Below the pieces are notes generated by a model that saw only the letters and a list, made by a program, of their open reading frames with translations, was not told where the DNA came from and did no database searches. From Methanosarcina sp. MTP4 (GTDB lineage: Archaea > Halobacteriota > Methanosarcinia > Methanosarcinales > Methanosarcinaceae), in assembly GCF_000970045.1 (NCBI RefSeq), contig NZ_CP009505.1, positions 3,434,808 through 3,498,807 of the forward strand: 64,000 nucleotides of DNA. Direction: 5' to 3'. A program made the translations under genes and the position numbers. Within the stretch, counting starts at the first letter, position 1. Every line of letters starts with the position of its first letter. Positions 36,976 through 46,678 of this stretch are shown here, piece by piece.

Positions 36976-37920
36976 ATGTTCCTGGAGAGCAAAAAGGCAC
37001 ACATGGCAGTGCTTATCGGCTGTGTTTTTTACAGCATGAACGGACTGTTCATTGCCCGAATCCATGACATGTCCATATATTCCACAGTCTTTTACAGGCT
37101 GCTCTTTGGCCTGCTCTTCTTATTCGCCTATATAGTGCTCAGGGGAAAAACCTCCGACCTCCGGCTGAAAAAAAAGAAAAAGAAAGGCTATCTGTTCCTG
37201 CAGGGGACTCTGGTCGTAGCCTGCATGCTGCTCTACTTTACCTGTCTTAAGATTACCTGCGTATCCATTGCAATCCTGCTCCAGTATACGGCCCCCATCT
37301 ATGTGATGCTGGCTTCTCCTTTTATCCTGAACGAAAAGATAGGACAGGAAAGCATAGCTGCCCTTTTTGTTGCAATTACAGGGGTCTACCTGATAGTAAA
37401 ACCGGAAGGAGGCTTTTCAGGAATCGAACTTACAGGCACCTACATGCTCGGAATGGCAGCCGGGATGCTTTCAGGAATCGTTTTTGCAGCCATGATTATA
37501 AATGTAAAAATCCTGAAGACGGAATACCCGGAACTGGGAATGGTCTTCTGGCCTATGGGAATCGCTTTTTTGCTCCTCAGCCCTTTCGCATTCAACGTTT
37601 CCCCCGCTGTCCTTTCGGACAATGTGCCCGTACTCATGGCCTTCGGGATAGTCTCCATAGGCCTTGGGGAGATCTTTACCATAATAGGGTTTGCTAACCT
37701 TGAAACCCAGACAGGAAGCCTGCTTGCCCTTATAGAACCCGTAAGCGGAGTCTTTTTTGACATCGCGGTGCTGGGCATAGCCTTATCCCCAAACACCCTT
37801 ATCGGGTGCATCCTTATCATGGCATCGGCCTCACTGGTGAGCCTAAAAGATTCCGGAAAAAGGGAAAAAGGAAGCCAGGAACCTCTGCCCCAGGAAATCA
37901 CTCCCGAAAGTTCAATTTGA
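36976..37920 (+). CDS. EamA/DMT-family transporter (second copy)
   Basis: About 314-aa transporter with ten membrane segments in two EamA halves. It is distinct from the gene at 23781: a Lys-rich loop (RLKKKKKKG) follows the second helix. Substrate unknown. TATA box GATATATAAG at 36941-36950 fits a near-leaderless start at the ATG at 36976 (MFLESKKAH); a GTG 24 bases upstream is also in frame. Confidence 0.87.
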   Translation: MFLESKKAHMAVLIGCVFYSMNGLFIARIHDMSIYSTVFYRLLFGLLFLFAYIVLRGKTSDLRLKKKKKKGYLFLQGTLVVACMLLYFTCLKITCVSIAILLQYTAPIYVMLASPFILNEKIGQESIAALFVAITGVYLIVKPEGGFSGIELTGTYMLGMAAGMLSGIVFAAMIINVKILKTEYPELGMVFWPMGIAFLLLSPFAFNVSPAVLSDNVPVLMAFGIVSIGLGEIFTIIGFANLETQTGSLLALIEPVSGVFFDIAVLGIALSPNTLIGCILIMASASLVSLKDSGKREKGSQEPLPQEITPESSI

Positions 37921-38047
37921 AAAGATCTTCAAAGTTTCCAGGGTTCAGGGTTTACGGTTAACCTGATCTCTGTTTAAAAGGGCACCAGGTATACAGTTTA
38001 GAGGATCACTTTTAACAGTTTACTTTTAACGGATTACTTTTAACGGT

Positions 38048-39073
38048 TCACTTCAAGTAGTACTCGTCCCGGGCTCTTACAAAAGCTTTTATGTTTTCCA
38101 GGGGGGTGTGGGGAGCAAGCCCGCATCCGGGAGCCAGGATGTCAATCCCGTCTTCGAGACAGGCCCTGGCTTCCATGGCAACGATATCCGGTCCTCTTGT
38201 CAGCAGGGTATCCGAAGGTGAGACGTTTCCGATAAGCCTCGCCCGACTTCCCACTATTTCTTTTGCAAAACTGACACCCACTTTCTCCTCTATGCTAATT
38301 CCCTCAAAACCGGACTCTGCCAGCGTGCCCAGAACAGCGGTAGCATCCCCACACATATGGATAATTTTCAATCCTTCTACCCTGTTGCAGAATTTCCTGT
38401 ACAGTGGGTATACCGAAGTTTCGAACATCCTGGGAGCAATAATATCGGGACCTGCTTCAGAATCGATCAGGACAACTGCATCGGCACCCCGCTCAAGGAG
38501 GACGTTTGCATATTCGATGCAGGCTTCCATCAAAACAGCAAGAAGGTCTTCCACGACTTCGGGTTTGCTCACAAACCACATCAGGTAATTCTTCATTCCG
38601 GCAAGCATGGAAGCAAGCCCTGCTGGCCCCACAAGACCCGCGATCACAGGCACGTCCTCACCTGCTTTCTTCGTCATGATTTCAACAGCGTCCAGAACTG
38701 CGGCTGTCCGCCTGCTTTCGAGAAAATCGGCAGGAATTGCAAAATCCTTCACATCAGCCTTCTTCTGTATGGGGAAATCCCTCACGAAAGGCTGGATGTC
38801 CACAGTCCCCTCGTCCACGATGCAGCCAAAGGTCTCCGCAAGCACGGTCGTGCAGAAGGGACAGCGTACATTTTCAAACCCCGCGATCTCGTGCCCTGCA
38901 AGGGCCAGGGCAGCCATCTTTTCGGCATCGTAGTTGGCCTCAGGCCAGTAAGCTCCGGTCATTTCCATGAGTTCGACAATCCCTGTCTGGGTTACGGAAC
39001 AGACAGGAACCTTATCCACTGACTCTCCTTTTAGCACTTTTTCGAATCTCTCTTTCAGGGTAAACTCGTTCAT
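38048..39073 (-). CDS. Methylcobamide:coenzyme M methyltransferase, MtaA/MtbA/uroporphyrinogen decarboxylase family
   Basis: 341-aa enzyme of the family that moves a methyl group from a corrinoid protein to coenzyme M in methylotrophic methanogenesis. VPVCSVTQTGIVELM near the N-terminus is typical of MtaA/MtbA, and the zinc ligands appear as HMCG (H-x-C) plus the later APGCGLAPHT cysteine. MtaA (methanol) and MtbA (methylamines) cannot be told apart with certainty from this alone. Strong Shine-Dalgarno GGAGG. It stands alone: no corrinoid protein or substrate-specific methyltransferase is adjacent. Confidence 0.87.
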   Translation of the reverse strand: MNEFTLKERFEKVLKGESVDKVPVCSVTQTGIVELMEMTGAYWPEANYDAEKMAALALAGHEIAGFENVRCPFCTTVLAETFGCIVDEGTVDIQPFVRDFPIQKKADVKDFAIPADFLESRRTAAVLDAVEIMTKKAGEDVPVIAGLVGPAGLASMLAGMKNYLMWFVSKPEVVEDLLAVLMEACIEYANVLLERGADAVVLIDSEAGPDIIAPRMFETSVYPLYRKFCNRVEGLKIIHMCGDATAVLGTLAESGFEGISIEEKVGVSFAKEIVGSRARLIGNVSPSDTLLTRGPDIVAMEARACLEDGIDILAPGCGLAPHTPLENIKAFVRARDEYYLK

Positions 39074-39259
39074 ATATCCTCCTGAGAAATAAGATAAACG
39101 GGATGCTTCAAAAAGATCTTTTCAGACGATCACGGTTTTCAAGTATATGTTAATAGCTGCAAAAACATATAAATAAAGACACTCTCAAAAAAGTAACTTA
39201 CAAAAATAACTCACAGAAGTAAATTAGAATCAAATGAGCGGGAAAAGGGAAAAGGGAAA

Positions 39260-39565
39260 ATGAAAAACCAGAATGAACGGGACCCAGGCAAACCGGAAAA
39301 GCCACAGTGGATGGTTACGTCTTTTGCAGCATGTACAGCCCTCGGGCTCCTCTACGGACTGTTTATCCTCGGGCCTTCCATAAGCAGCCTCCCGGAAGGG
39401 GTAGCAATAGGCCTTTCGATCGGGGCAGGCGCGGGCGTAAGCATAGGAGCAATTCTTGAAGTGAGAAAGAACCCTGAAACAACTGAGAAAAAACACAACA
39501 AACTTTTGATACTTGTGGTGGCATCAACAGCACTTCTGGTCCTGTTAACATTCCTATATCTTTGA
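39260..39565 (+). CDS. Small membrane protein, unknown function
   Basis: 101-aa protein with a charged N-terminus (MKNQNERDPGKPEKP) and three hydrophobic stretches, at about residues 18-40, 45-65 and 80-101. The middle region is Gly-rich (GLSIGAGAGVSIGA). Purine-rich GGGAAAAGGGAAAA precedes the ATG. I do not recognise a family; homologous proteins in Methanosarcina are likely. It sits between the methyltransferase and a histidine kinase and is convergent with the latter. Confidence 0.6.
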   Translation: MKNQNERDPGKPEKPQWMVTSFAACTALGLLYGLFILGPSISSLPEGVAIGLSIGAGAGVSIGAILEVRKNPETTEKKHNKLLILVVASTALLVLLTFLYL

Positions 39566-39612
39566 ATTGATAAAGCTTGATTTTTGAATTACCTGGACTC
39601 TCTGTATTTGAA

Positions 39613-41361
39613 TTAATTGAGGTTTTCAGCAGTGATTCCAGTGGTGATGCCAGCGGCGGTTTTCAGATCAGGACTGACTTGCCGCCAGTTTCCGGCAGGA
39701 ATGGTGATTTCAAACTTCGCCCCTTCCCCTTCTTTGCCGGTTTCTTTAATTTCCATGCCCGTGATAGAGAGAATTCCTCTTACCAGGAAAAGCCCAAGCC
39801 CGGTGTTTTTCCCCACTGATTTCTCAAAGATCAGCTCCTTCATATCTTCCGGAACTCCCACGCCGTTGTCCCGGATTTCGATCACAATGCCTTCCCCTTC
39901 CATCCGGTAACTGCAGGAAATCTCTGTTACCGATTCCCCGTGAGCCCTTGCATTGTCAAAGAGATTGTAAAAGGCTTTCCTTAGCAGGGGGTCAGCATAC
40001 ACTTCCAGAGAGCTGTCCTCTATGGAAAAATTAATCCCCTGGCCTGAAAAGGCAAAAGCAGCTTCTCTAGTAGCCCCGGCTATGCACTGCCAGGTAGGGG
40101 AAACAACCCCAAGGTCCTGGTAGTCCCTTGTGAAGATGATCTGGTAGTGAATTGTTTCGATGCCCTTATTGAGGTTTTTCAGGTACCTGCTGATCCGGGG
40201 GTCCTCCTTAACATCCGGAGGCAGCATCTCGGAAATAAGCTCGGTGTACCCGGAAAGCACATTAACCTGGTTCAGGATATCGTGCCTGGTGATGTTGCTC
40301 ATGAGGTTGATCTTCTTGTTGGCCTGTTTCAAAGCTTCCTGATACCGGTAGATCTCCGTAATATCATGGATCATGACCAGTCTGCCTTCCGAAGCATCCT
40401 TGTGCTCGAGAGGGGTTACGGTGAGAGTGAAATACCCTGGCTGTGCCCCGCCTTTAAGGGAAAATTCCCTGCTGAAACTGCCCTCAGGCACGTCTCCGGA
40501 AAAGAGGGTAATTTCTTCCCCGAAAAATTCATCCAGGCTTTTCCCAATTGCTTCTTTTCTCGTTTTGCCCTTCAGTACAAGCGCAGCTTCATTGATATCG
40601 ACAATAAAATTGGAGAGATCCACCACAACGTAGCCATCACTCATTGATTCAATAACGTTTTCCCTCGCAATCGGGATAATGTTCAGGAACTCGTGCTGCA
40701 TTGCCCCCCAGAAAAGAATCATTCCGGTGATGGTAAAGGAAAAGGGGGTGGGGTCAAAAAACTCAAAAGGACCGATATCTGCGATGTGGAGCAAATTTCC
40801 CAGAACCGGGATACAGGCTGCAGTAAGAGCTATTGCTGCCTGAGCCCGATAAGGGACCGTCAGGCGGACAAACTGCCTGACAAAGAAAAGAATTCCCAGG
40901 GAAATTAAAAAGAAGGAGTAAATGTAGAAAAACCAGAAAAAGGGTCCGTGCTGGAATACGAGCAGGGGAAAACCCCCGGAGGTATCCAGGGAATAACTTG
41001 TGAAATGAAGCCCGTGCAAGCTGTTCGTGAGCATAGAAAGGATTGTAAAAACGGGGATCAAAAAAAATATTTTTTCGTGCCTGTGCGTAAACGTCCTGAA
41101 AATCCCGGAATACTCAGCAGCAAACAAAAACCAGGCTACAGGGGCAAAGGCCATTCCTAAATATTCCAGGCGGGCAAAAAAGTACTTGTATTCGATTTCA
41201 ACGAACCCGACCTCAAAAGCATAATTAAAAGACCATATAGCCATGCTGAGCATAATCAGGATAAAATATTTGGCAAAAGGCATCCTGCGGTAATTGAAGG
41301 CCCTGTAAGCTTTTACAGCAAGTGCAAGGGACAGGAAACCTGAAAAAATAAGTGCTCCCAT
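39613..41361 (-). CDS. Sensor histidine kinase: 7TM (HisKA_7TM) - PAS - HisKA - HATPase
   Basis: At least 582 aa. Seven N-terminal membrane helices (about residues 1-215), a PAS domain (about 235-340), a phosphoacceptor helix with the H-box TRHDILNQVNVLSGY, and an ATPase domain with N-box FYNLFDNARAHGE, G1 DNGVGVP and the GLGLFLV lid. Close paralogue of the kinase at 48765. In both, codons upstream of the ATG read IHPxxxPYMGALIF with mostly synonymous differences, so this gene probably starts at the CTG at 41391 (non-AUG). No response regulator is in the window. The sensed signal is unknown. Confidence 0.9.
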   Translation of the reverse strand: MGALIFSGFLSLALAVKAYRAFNYRRMPFAKYFILIMLSMAIWSFNYAFEVGFVEIEYKYFFARLEYLGMAFAPVAWFLFAAEYSGIFRTFTHRHEKIFFLIPVFTILSMLTNSLHGLHFTSYSLDTSGGFPLLVFQHGPFFWFFYIYSFFLISLGILFFVRQFVRLTVPYRAQAAIALTAACIPVLGNLLHIADIGPFEFFDPTPFSFTITGMILFWGAMQHEFLNIIPIARENVIESMSDGYVVVDLSNFIVDINEAALVLKGKTRKEAIGKSLDEFFGEEITLFSGDVPEGSFSREFSLKGGAQPGYFTLTVTPLEHKDASEGRLVMIHDITEIYRYQEALKQANKKINLMSNITRHDILNQVNVLSGYTELISEMLPPDVKEDPRISRYLKNLNKGIETIHYQIIFTRDYQDLGVVSPTWQCIAGATREAAFAFSGQGINFSIEDSSLEVYADPLLRKAFYNLFDNARAHGESVTEISCSYRMEGEGIVIEIRDNGVGVPEDMKELIFEKSVGKNTGLGLFLVRGILSITGMEIKETGKEGEGAKFEITIPAGNWRQVSPDLKTAAGITTGITAENLN

Positions 41362-41717
41362 GTAAGGAAGTGCAACGGGGTGGATTTCCAGACTTATAAA
41401 ATAACCTTCTTATTTTCAATATGCATTGGCCGACATTTAGTGCCGGAATAAATGTGGGAATTTAGAACTACAAAATGTTTTATTAGTTACATAGGACATT
41501 TGTATATAAATTTATTTCTCACAGTATGTCTTTCCGTACATATCGATCCTGAAAAGAGAAACGAAAGCTTAAATGTTCAAAATTATGTTGGGGTTATTAC
41601 CCTGCATTTTGAGGAAAAATTCAAGATTCTAAAGCTGAAGGAGTGTATATGGGCAATAACTCGGTTTAAAGCCTTAATGAACAGGAATTTTCCTGCAAGC
41701 CTTGAACCTGAAACCCA

Positions 41718-43091
41718 TTACTTGCCCACATTCTTAACGTAATTGCGGATCCTGGAGAAAAAATTCAAACCTGATCCGGAAGTCCCGGAAGGATTTGAAA
41801 CCGCAGCCATTTCCTGCAGGCTTCGGACCTCATTTATTTCGGACACGGGATCGGCACGCCGGGCCAACTGCTCGTTCCCGGCACCTTCTTCAAGTTTCCG
41901 GAATGCAAGCCTCTTGCGCTCAGCTGCCCTTGCATTGACCGGACCGTACTCAAGGAATTTTTCATAGCACCTGAGGGCTGCGGAATAATTCCCGCTTTCA
42001 AAATAAGCATCTCCCATATGCTCCAGGGCCTCAGGGTAAACGGGTTTCAGTTCGAGGGCATGCTCGTAAGCCAGGACTGCTTCTTCATATCGCTGCAGTT
42101 TGTGCAGGAGGAGGCCCCTGTGGTCCCAGGCTGAAGCATAGGCGGGATCAGAATTTAGCGCCCGGCCAACGTAACGAAGGGCTTCTTTGTAGTGCTTCTG
42201 CCGGTGCAGGACCCGGGCTTTCCCGTTGAGGGCTGTTGAGCGGTTGGACTCGATTTTAAGAGCCCGGTCAAAGCAACGCAGGGAAGCTGAGAAAGATTCA
42301 AGCCGGAAAAGAACCCAGCCTTTCCCGTCCAGGGCACTGGCATCCTTCCGGTCGGTTTCAAGTGCAACGTCAAAACAGGAAAGAGCCGCTTCATAACTTT
42401 TAAGATGGTAAAGGGACCATCCCTGTGCGGAAAGCACCTCTGCTGAACTCTCATCCCTGGAAAACAGCCTGGAAAAACAGGGTACTGCCTCATCATAACG
42501 CCCGAGCCTGTACAGGGACCAGGCCTGCCCGGAAAGAGCGGTCACGGACATGGGGTTGAGCCTGACAGCATTTTCAAAAGCAGAAAGCGCTTCCTTATAC
42601 CGCTCGAGGTTATAGAGAGCCCAGCCAAAGCCCGTAAAAGCGTCCTCGATGGAGGGGGCCACCCTGACCGCCCTGGAAAAACAGGACACGGCAAATTCAT
42701 ATTGCCCGAGGTGGTAGAGGCACCAGCCCTTCCCGTCCAGGGCACTTACGTCCCGAACATCAATTTCAAGCGCCCTGTCAAAAAAAGGAGAAGCTTCCTC
42801 GTATTTCTCAAGGAAGTAGAGGCACCAGCCCTTCCAGTTCAGGGCAGCCAGGTAATGGGGATCGATTTTGAGCACCCGGTCGTAGCACTGGATTGCTTCT
42901 TTAAAACGCTTCAGGTGCCGGAGAGCGTTGGCTTTGTGCTGCCAGGGGAATTTGTCGCGGGGGTCAAGCCCGATCGCCCTGTCATAGCAGTTTATAGCTT
43001 TCTCGGGAAAGCCCCGCTGAGCCCAGTAGAGCCCTTCGTTGTCCCATTCCTCCCTGCTTTTTTCAGTGAGCCTTTTTTTCTTCCCTATCAT
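41718..43091 (-). CDS. Tetratricopeptide-repeat protein, 11 TPRs
   Basis: 457-aa protein. From about residue 12 to 385 it has eleven tandem 34-aa TPRs, many with the GWCLYxLxxYEEA pattern, ending in a low-complexity tail with a Gly/Ser stretch. TPR arrays mediate protein-protein contacts; no catalytic domain is visible. Start: the ATG at 43091 (MIGKKKRL) follows AGGAGGGCGGGG; a 66-codon upstream extension is hydrophobic, without TPRs, and lacks support. No partner is evident from the neighbours. Confidence 0.85.
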   Translation of the reverse strand: MIGKKKRLTEKSREEWDNEGLYWAQRGFPEKAINCYDRAIGLDPRDKFPWQHKANALRHLKRFKEAIQCYDRVLKIDPHYLAALNWKGWCLYFLEKYEEASPFFDRALEIDVRDVSALDGKGWCLYHLGQYEFAVSCFSRAVRVAPSIEDAFTGFGWALYNLERYKEALSAFENAVRLNPMSVTALSGQAWSLYRLGRYDEAVPCFSRLFSRDESSAEVLSAQGWSLYHLKSYEAALSCFDVALETDRKDASALDGKGWVLFRLESFSASLRCFDRALKIESNRSTALNGKARVLHRQKHYKEALRYVGRALNSDPAYASAWDHRGLLLHKLQRYEEAVLAYEHALELKPVYPEALEHMGDAYFESGNYSAALRCYEKFLEYGPVNARAAERKRLAFRKLEEGAGNEQLARRADPVSEINEVRSLQEMAAVSNPSGTSGSGLNFFSRIRNYVKNVGK

Positions 43092-43620
43092 GCTGAACCC
43101 CGCCCTCCTGGCGGGACCGAACCGTATTACCGGGGCTGCTATTTTCCGGAATAACAGCTTTCCAGTCCTTCCCCTTTTATTCGGCAAGCACCGATTGACT
43201 CCAACCAGGTATAGAAAGCAAAAATCACACAGGTCAAACGAATAAATCATCCGAATGAACCGGGTGAATAAACCATGTAAATACCACATGGATATGAATA
43301 TATATGGAAATTATAATACTAAAATATTCTTAATAAATTCATATAATATACTAAATGTCTGTATAATAAAAATAAAAAAATAATCACCAGGTTTACGGGG
43401 AACAGGATTCCAGAATATTCAGAAAACATTATTTAAAGAGCTTATCCAGAGAAAAATATTTGAAAATAAAAGCTTAAAAAAACTGAAAAATATATAAAAA
43501 AATAAATCACTTGAAAGTAAATATTTTTTTGAACTTGGGCACGGGAAAGCGCCCTGCACGCCCGGGGGGTAAAAAAGATATCCGAGTATTATCCGGACCT
43601 TCAATGCAGGTTAGAAAATT
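43092..43620. other. Intergenic region
   Basis: About 530 bases, AT-rich in the middle with TATA-like sequences serving the TPR gene on the minus strand (near 43310-43350). A GC-rich stem (GGGCACGGGAAAGCGCCC, about 43536-43553) lies near the 3' end of the ZIP transporter gene, possibly a terminator. No gene seen. Confidence 0.5.
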
Positions 43621-44394
43621 TCAACCCAGAAGGTAGAGGCTCAGGGCTACCACAGCCATCCCGGAAACAAGGCCCGAGAATGTCAGGTGCTCGTCCCCAT
43701 ATTTTATGGCAATGGGCAGCAGCTCGTCAAAACAGATAAAAACCATTATTCCACCTACCGCTCCCAGCACAAGGGAGAGTATTTCAGGGCTCAAAAAGCG
43801 AAAGAGAAGCAGATAGCCAAGCGCTGCCCCGAGAGGCTCGGCAAGCCCGGCAAGGAAGGAATAGGTAAACGCTTTTTTCCTGTCCCCGCTTGCATAATAG
43901 ATAGGGACCGAAACCGCAATTCCCTCGGGGATATTATGTATTGCGATAGCCACAGCCACGGAAAGCCCAAGGTAAGGCGAACTCATAGAGGTCACCAGCA
44001 CTGCCATGCCTTCCGGGAAATTATGCATTGCAATTCCCGCAGCAGTGAGCAAGCCGGCCTTCTGGAGTTTCTGGCTTTCAGCCTCAACTCCCGTTTGAAA
44101 GTTTCCATCAGGCAGGGTATCCAGATGGACGTGCCAGACAAGCCGGTCCAGAAACCCCATCCCGAGCACCCCCAGGAAAAATGCCGCATTCCCCCGGAAA
44201 AATCCCGCACTTTCCACCGAGTCTGCCAGGAGTTCCGCAAAAGAGAGGTAAAGCATGGCCCCGGCTGCAAAGCCGAGAAGAACCGATAGATGGGTCTTTT
44301 TCGGGCACGGGATAAAAAAAGCGATCAGACTCCCGATTCCAGTGGAAAGACCGGCAAGGGTTGTAAGGATAAAAGCGGTGGTTGCACCATCCAT
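43621..44394 (-). CDS. ZIP-family metal transporter (ZupT/GufA type)
   Basis: 257-aa eight-helix ZIP transporter for zinc or related divalent metals. The two hallmark motifs occur in helices 4 and 5: AMHNFPEGMAV and AIHNIPEGIAV. A short loop with a His (VWHVHLD) precedes helix 4. ZIP proteins bring metal into the cytoplasm, the reverse of the CDF exporter at 9.6-10.8 kb. Stand-alone gene. The ATG at 44394 follows weak purine-rich sequence (GGGGAGAATT). Confidence 0.92.
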   Translation of the reverse strand: MDGATTAFILTTLAGLSTGIGSLIAFFIPCPKKTHLSVLLGFAAGAMLYLSFAELLADSVESAGFFRGNAAFFLGVLGMGFLDRLVWHVHLDTLPDGNFQTGVEAESQKLQKAGLLTAAGIAMHNFPEGMAVLVTSMSSPYLGLSVAVAIAIHNIPEGIAVSVPIYYASGDRKKAFTYSFLAGLAEPLGAALGYLLLFRFLSPEILSLVLGAVGGIMVFICFDELLPIAIKYGDEHLTFSGLVSGMAVVALSLYLLG

Positions 44395-44487
44395 AATTCT
44401 CCCCGATAAAGAAATGAGAGCTTATGGGCTTTAAAGGAAGTAGAAAAACAGATCACGGGAAAAGAGGGAATCACAGGGTTAAGCATT

Positions 44488-44527
44488 AAAAAAGAAAAAG
44501 CTGGAAAGGGTGATTAAGCCCTTTCCT
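44488..44527 (-). terminator. Hairpin plus T-run after the LruC-type gene
   Basis: GGAAAGGG/CCCTTTCC forms an 8-bp stem (44504-44527). On the minus strand it is followed by AGCTTTTTCTTTTTT, a good terminator for the gene ending at 44557. Confidence 0.7.
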
Positions 44528-44556
44528 TTTAAAGAGTTTATCCGGTCTGTTAGCAG

Positions 44557-46221
44557 TTACGGTGCAGGCACGAACCAGTTTTCGTAGCTTGAATCCTCAG
44601 TCTGATAGTAGTCATCGAATTCAGGATACGGACCTGTTATGGTTTTTGATTCATCAGGGGCCGGCCAGTCGGTGTACGGCACGACAACTATGTACGGGAC
44701 ATTATACCCGACTTCAGGAAGTTTTGTAGTTGCTGGCTGCATATCAGGGATGTGGCGTTCAACATTACCGATTGAGCGGTCGTTCATCCAGGGGTCATAA
44801 AACGCAAAGAGCGGATCAAGATCAAACCTGGGAGCGGCCGGGTTTTCGTCATACATGTCGTCACTGGAAGTGATTTCGATCATAATGCTGACATTGTCAT
44901 CTGCAGTGAAGTGGAGAGTGTCAAAGAGCACTGCGTCAAAGTCTCCGGCTCCGGAATAGACACCCTCTGGAGTTTCTGAACCCTCTTCAGCGGTGCTTCT
45001 GCTAATGGTGTAGGTATACTCGGTACTGTCGGAGAGTTCACGGAAGATGTGGATGTCGTGCTTATCCCCGGCTTTGTGGGCAACAGCCTCAAATTCCATG
45101 TAAATTGAAGAAAGTGCGCTTCCGGTATACTTTTCCTCAACCTGCATGTTCATTCCAAAGTCGTTGTAGTCGAAATCGCCGCCCTGCCTATCTTCATACC
45201 CAACATATGCGTTGCCTTCAGCCGGGAAGGAAACAGTGGTTTCAATGTCATATGTGAAGTACATTGCCCAGTTTCCTTTCTCAAGGAAGGGAGTTCCATT
45301 GCCCCAGGCAGTTTCCTCCGTAACTTCAATGCAATCTTGCAAGGACTGTATAGCGTTCAGGTCGTACCCGTCGGCGTTGGAGTTATGTTCAGAGGGATCG
45401 GAAGTGTCAACTATTTTGATGTATCTTGCTTCTTCCAGGCTCCCCAGGTCGAATTCAGCAATGGTGTGGATGTAATTAACCGGGTCTCTCTGAGTGTTGT
45501 TGGCTTCACCAAGATATGTCCACACCTCTCCATCCGGACTGGCATAGACTTCAGCTTTTTCAACCGGGTAAGATCCCCAGGTGTCTTCGATGATCTTCAG
45601 GTCATTGCCTTCACCATTCCTGATCGGGCATGCGAATTCAACGGTGATATTGCCGCCAAACCCGAGGCTGAAGAAATTTGTTTCATCCCGCCCGGTTTCA
45701 TATACCAGTCCCTGTTCCGGAACAGAGCGTGCAACTGAGACATTATTGCCGTTCTTCTGAAGTCCCTGGTTATAATCAATAACCCTGGATGCATCATAGG
45801 GAGCCGGAGTAATAACTTCGGTTTTCTGAACTACTGCATGGGTGGCGATGAAGAGAGTATCGTCATCCTCAACATCATTCGGATCGATACCGAGCTCATC
45901 CAGGCTAATTGTGTAAGTATACTCTGTCACCGCAGGGTCATGGGTGTCGGTGAGAGCAAATTGTCCCGGAATAGGACTGCCCTTTTTGGTAGTTGGGATC
46001 CCATCAAGGCTGTTGGCAACAGCGAGATGTGTTTCGGTAATAACCCAGCCGTCTTCTGCGGCGTACTTAACTGAAAGGTTTTCCAGGTCGTTCCATACTG
46101 TTATGTTTCCGGCGTCTATGTTCTGGCCTGCAACCAGGTCGACTTCTTCAAGTGCTGAAGCCGCAGGGACCAGGGCTATCAGAACAAGAGCCATTGTGAA
46201 CAGACTATTCAATTTTTTCAT
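44557..46221 (-). CDS. Exported LruC-domain surface protein
   Basis: 554-aa protein with a signal peptide (core TMALVLIALVPAASA). The N-terminal part is a beta domain (TYTISLDELGIDPND); the middle (about residues 180-290) resembles a discoidin-like binding domain (PDGEVWTYLGEANN, ARYIKIVDTSD). The C-terminal part matches the LruC/DUF4842 type, marked by EDRQGGDFDYNDF. No membrane anchor is visible, so it may be secreted or bound by another surface protein. Start: ATG at 46221 with GAGGAGGTATGA upstream; the ATG 15 bases earlier lies inside that signal. Function unknown. Confidence 0.8.
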   Translation of the reverse strand: MKKLNSLFTMALVLIALVPAASALEEVDLVAGQNIDAGNITVWNDLENLSVKYAAEDGWVITETHLAVANSLDGIPTTKKGSPIPGQFALTDTHDPAVTEYTYTISLDELGIDPNDVEDDDTLFIATHAVVQKTEVITPAPYDASRVIDYNQGLQKNGNNVSVARSVPEQGLVYETGRDETNFFSLGFGGNITVEFACPIRNGEGNDLKIIEDTWGSYPVEKAEVYASPDGEVWTYLGEANNTQRDPVNYIHTIAEFDLGSLEEARYIKIVDTSDPSEHNSNADGYDLNAIQSLQDCIEVTEETAWGNGTPFLEKGNWAMYFTYDIETTVSFPAEGNAYVGYEDRQGGDFDYNDFGMNMQVEEKYTGSALSSIYMEFEAVAHKAGDKHDIHIFRELSDSTEYTYTISRSTAEEGSETPEGVYSGAGDFDAVLFDTLHFTADDNVSIMIEITSSDDMYDENPAAPRFDLDPLFAFYDPWMNDRSIGNVERHIPDMQPATTKLPEVGYNVPYIVVVPYTDWPAPDESKTITGPYPEFDDYYQTEDSSYENWFVPAP

Positions 46222-46678
46222 TTCATACCTCCTCATAGGGAAACAGGGAGAACTCCTTGTTAATAGGGAAACAGGGAGTACTTCTTGAGTTTAGGAAATT
46301 TTAATCAATTCACTCTTGACAGAGTGAAAATATAAAGATACTTTAATAAAGTGGGATATATACAGAGATGTTTATAAATAGTAAAGAATGAAAAAGCTTT
46401 TAAAATTAATTTAAAGCTTCACAAACCTTCATGTCATTAAAAAAAGCCCATAATTACCCGGAAAAACAGATTGAACAGATTATAAAGTTTTTACAGAATA
46501 TAAGATGTCGAAATCGATAAAATATAACAAAGAATATAAAAATAGAAACATATGGTAAAATGAGAGAACAAAGTAAAAATAAAAGAAAGGTAAAAATCGA
46601 AAAACAAGGGAAAAAGGAGAAAAAAGATAAAAGAAAAAAGAAAAAAAGAATTGTACTTCCTTTATTTACTTACTTTGT
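46222..46678. other. Intergenic region with a 28-bp spaced direct repeat
   Basis: ATAGGGAAACAGGGAG occurs at 46235 and 46263. The first copy sits across the Shine-Dalgarno region of the LruC-type gene. Then come TATA-like sequences (about 46340-46380, GGATATATACAG) for that gene and an A-rich stretch to 46670. No gene seen. Confidence 0.6.

Noticed and set aside
38048-39073. Pyrrolysine-containing methylamine methyltransferase near the MtaA/MtbA-type gene
   Set aside because: I checked for a UAG-interrupted mtmB/mtbB/mttB-like frame next to it and saw none; the flanking genes are a transporter and a small membrane protein.
41452-41742. 96-codon plus-strand frame between the histidine kinase and TPR genes
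   Set aside because: It overlaps the TPR gene 3' end, lacks a Shine-Dalgarno, and resembles no family, although a TATA-like sequence lies within it.
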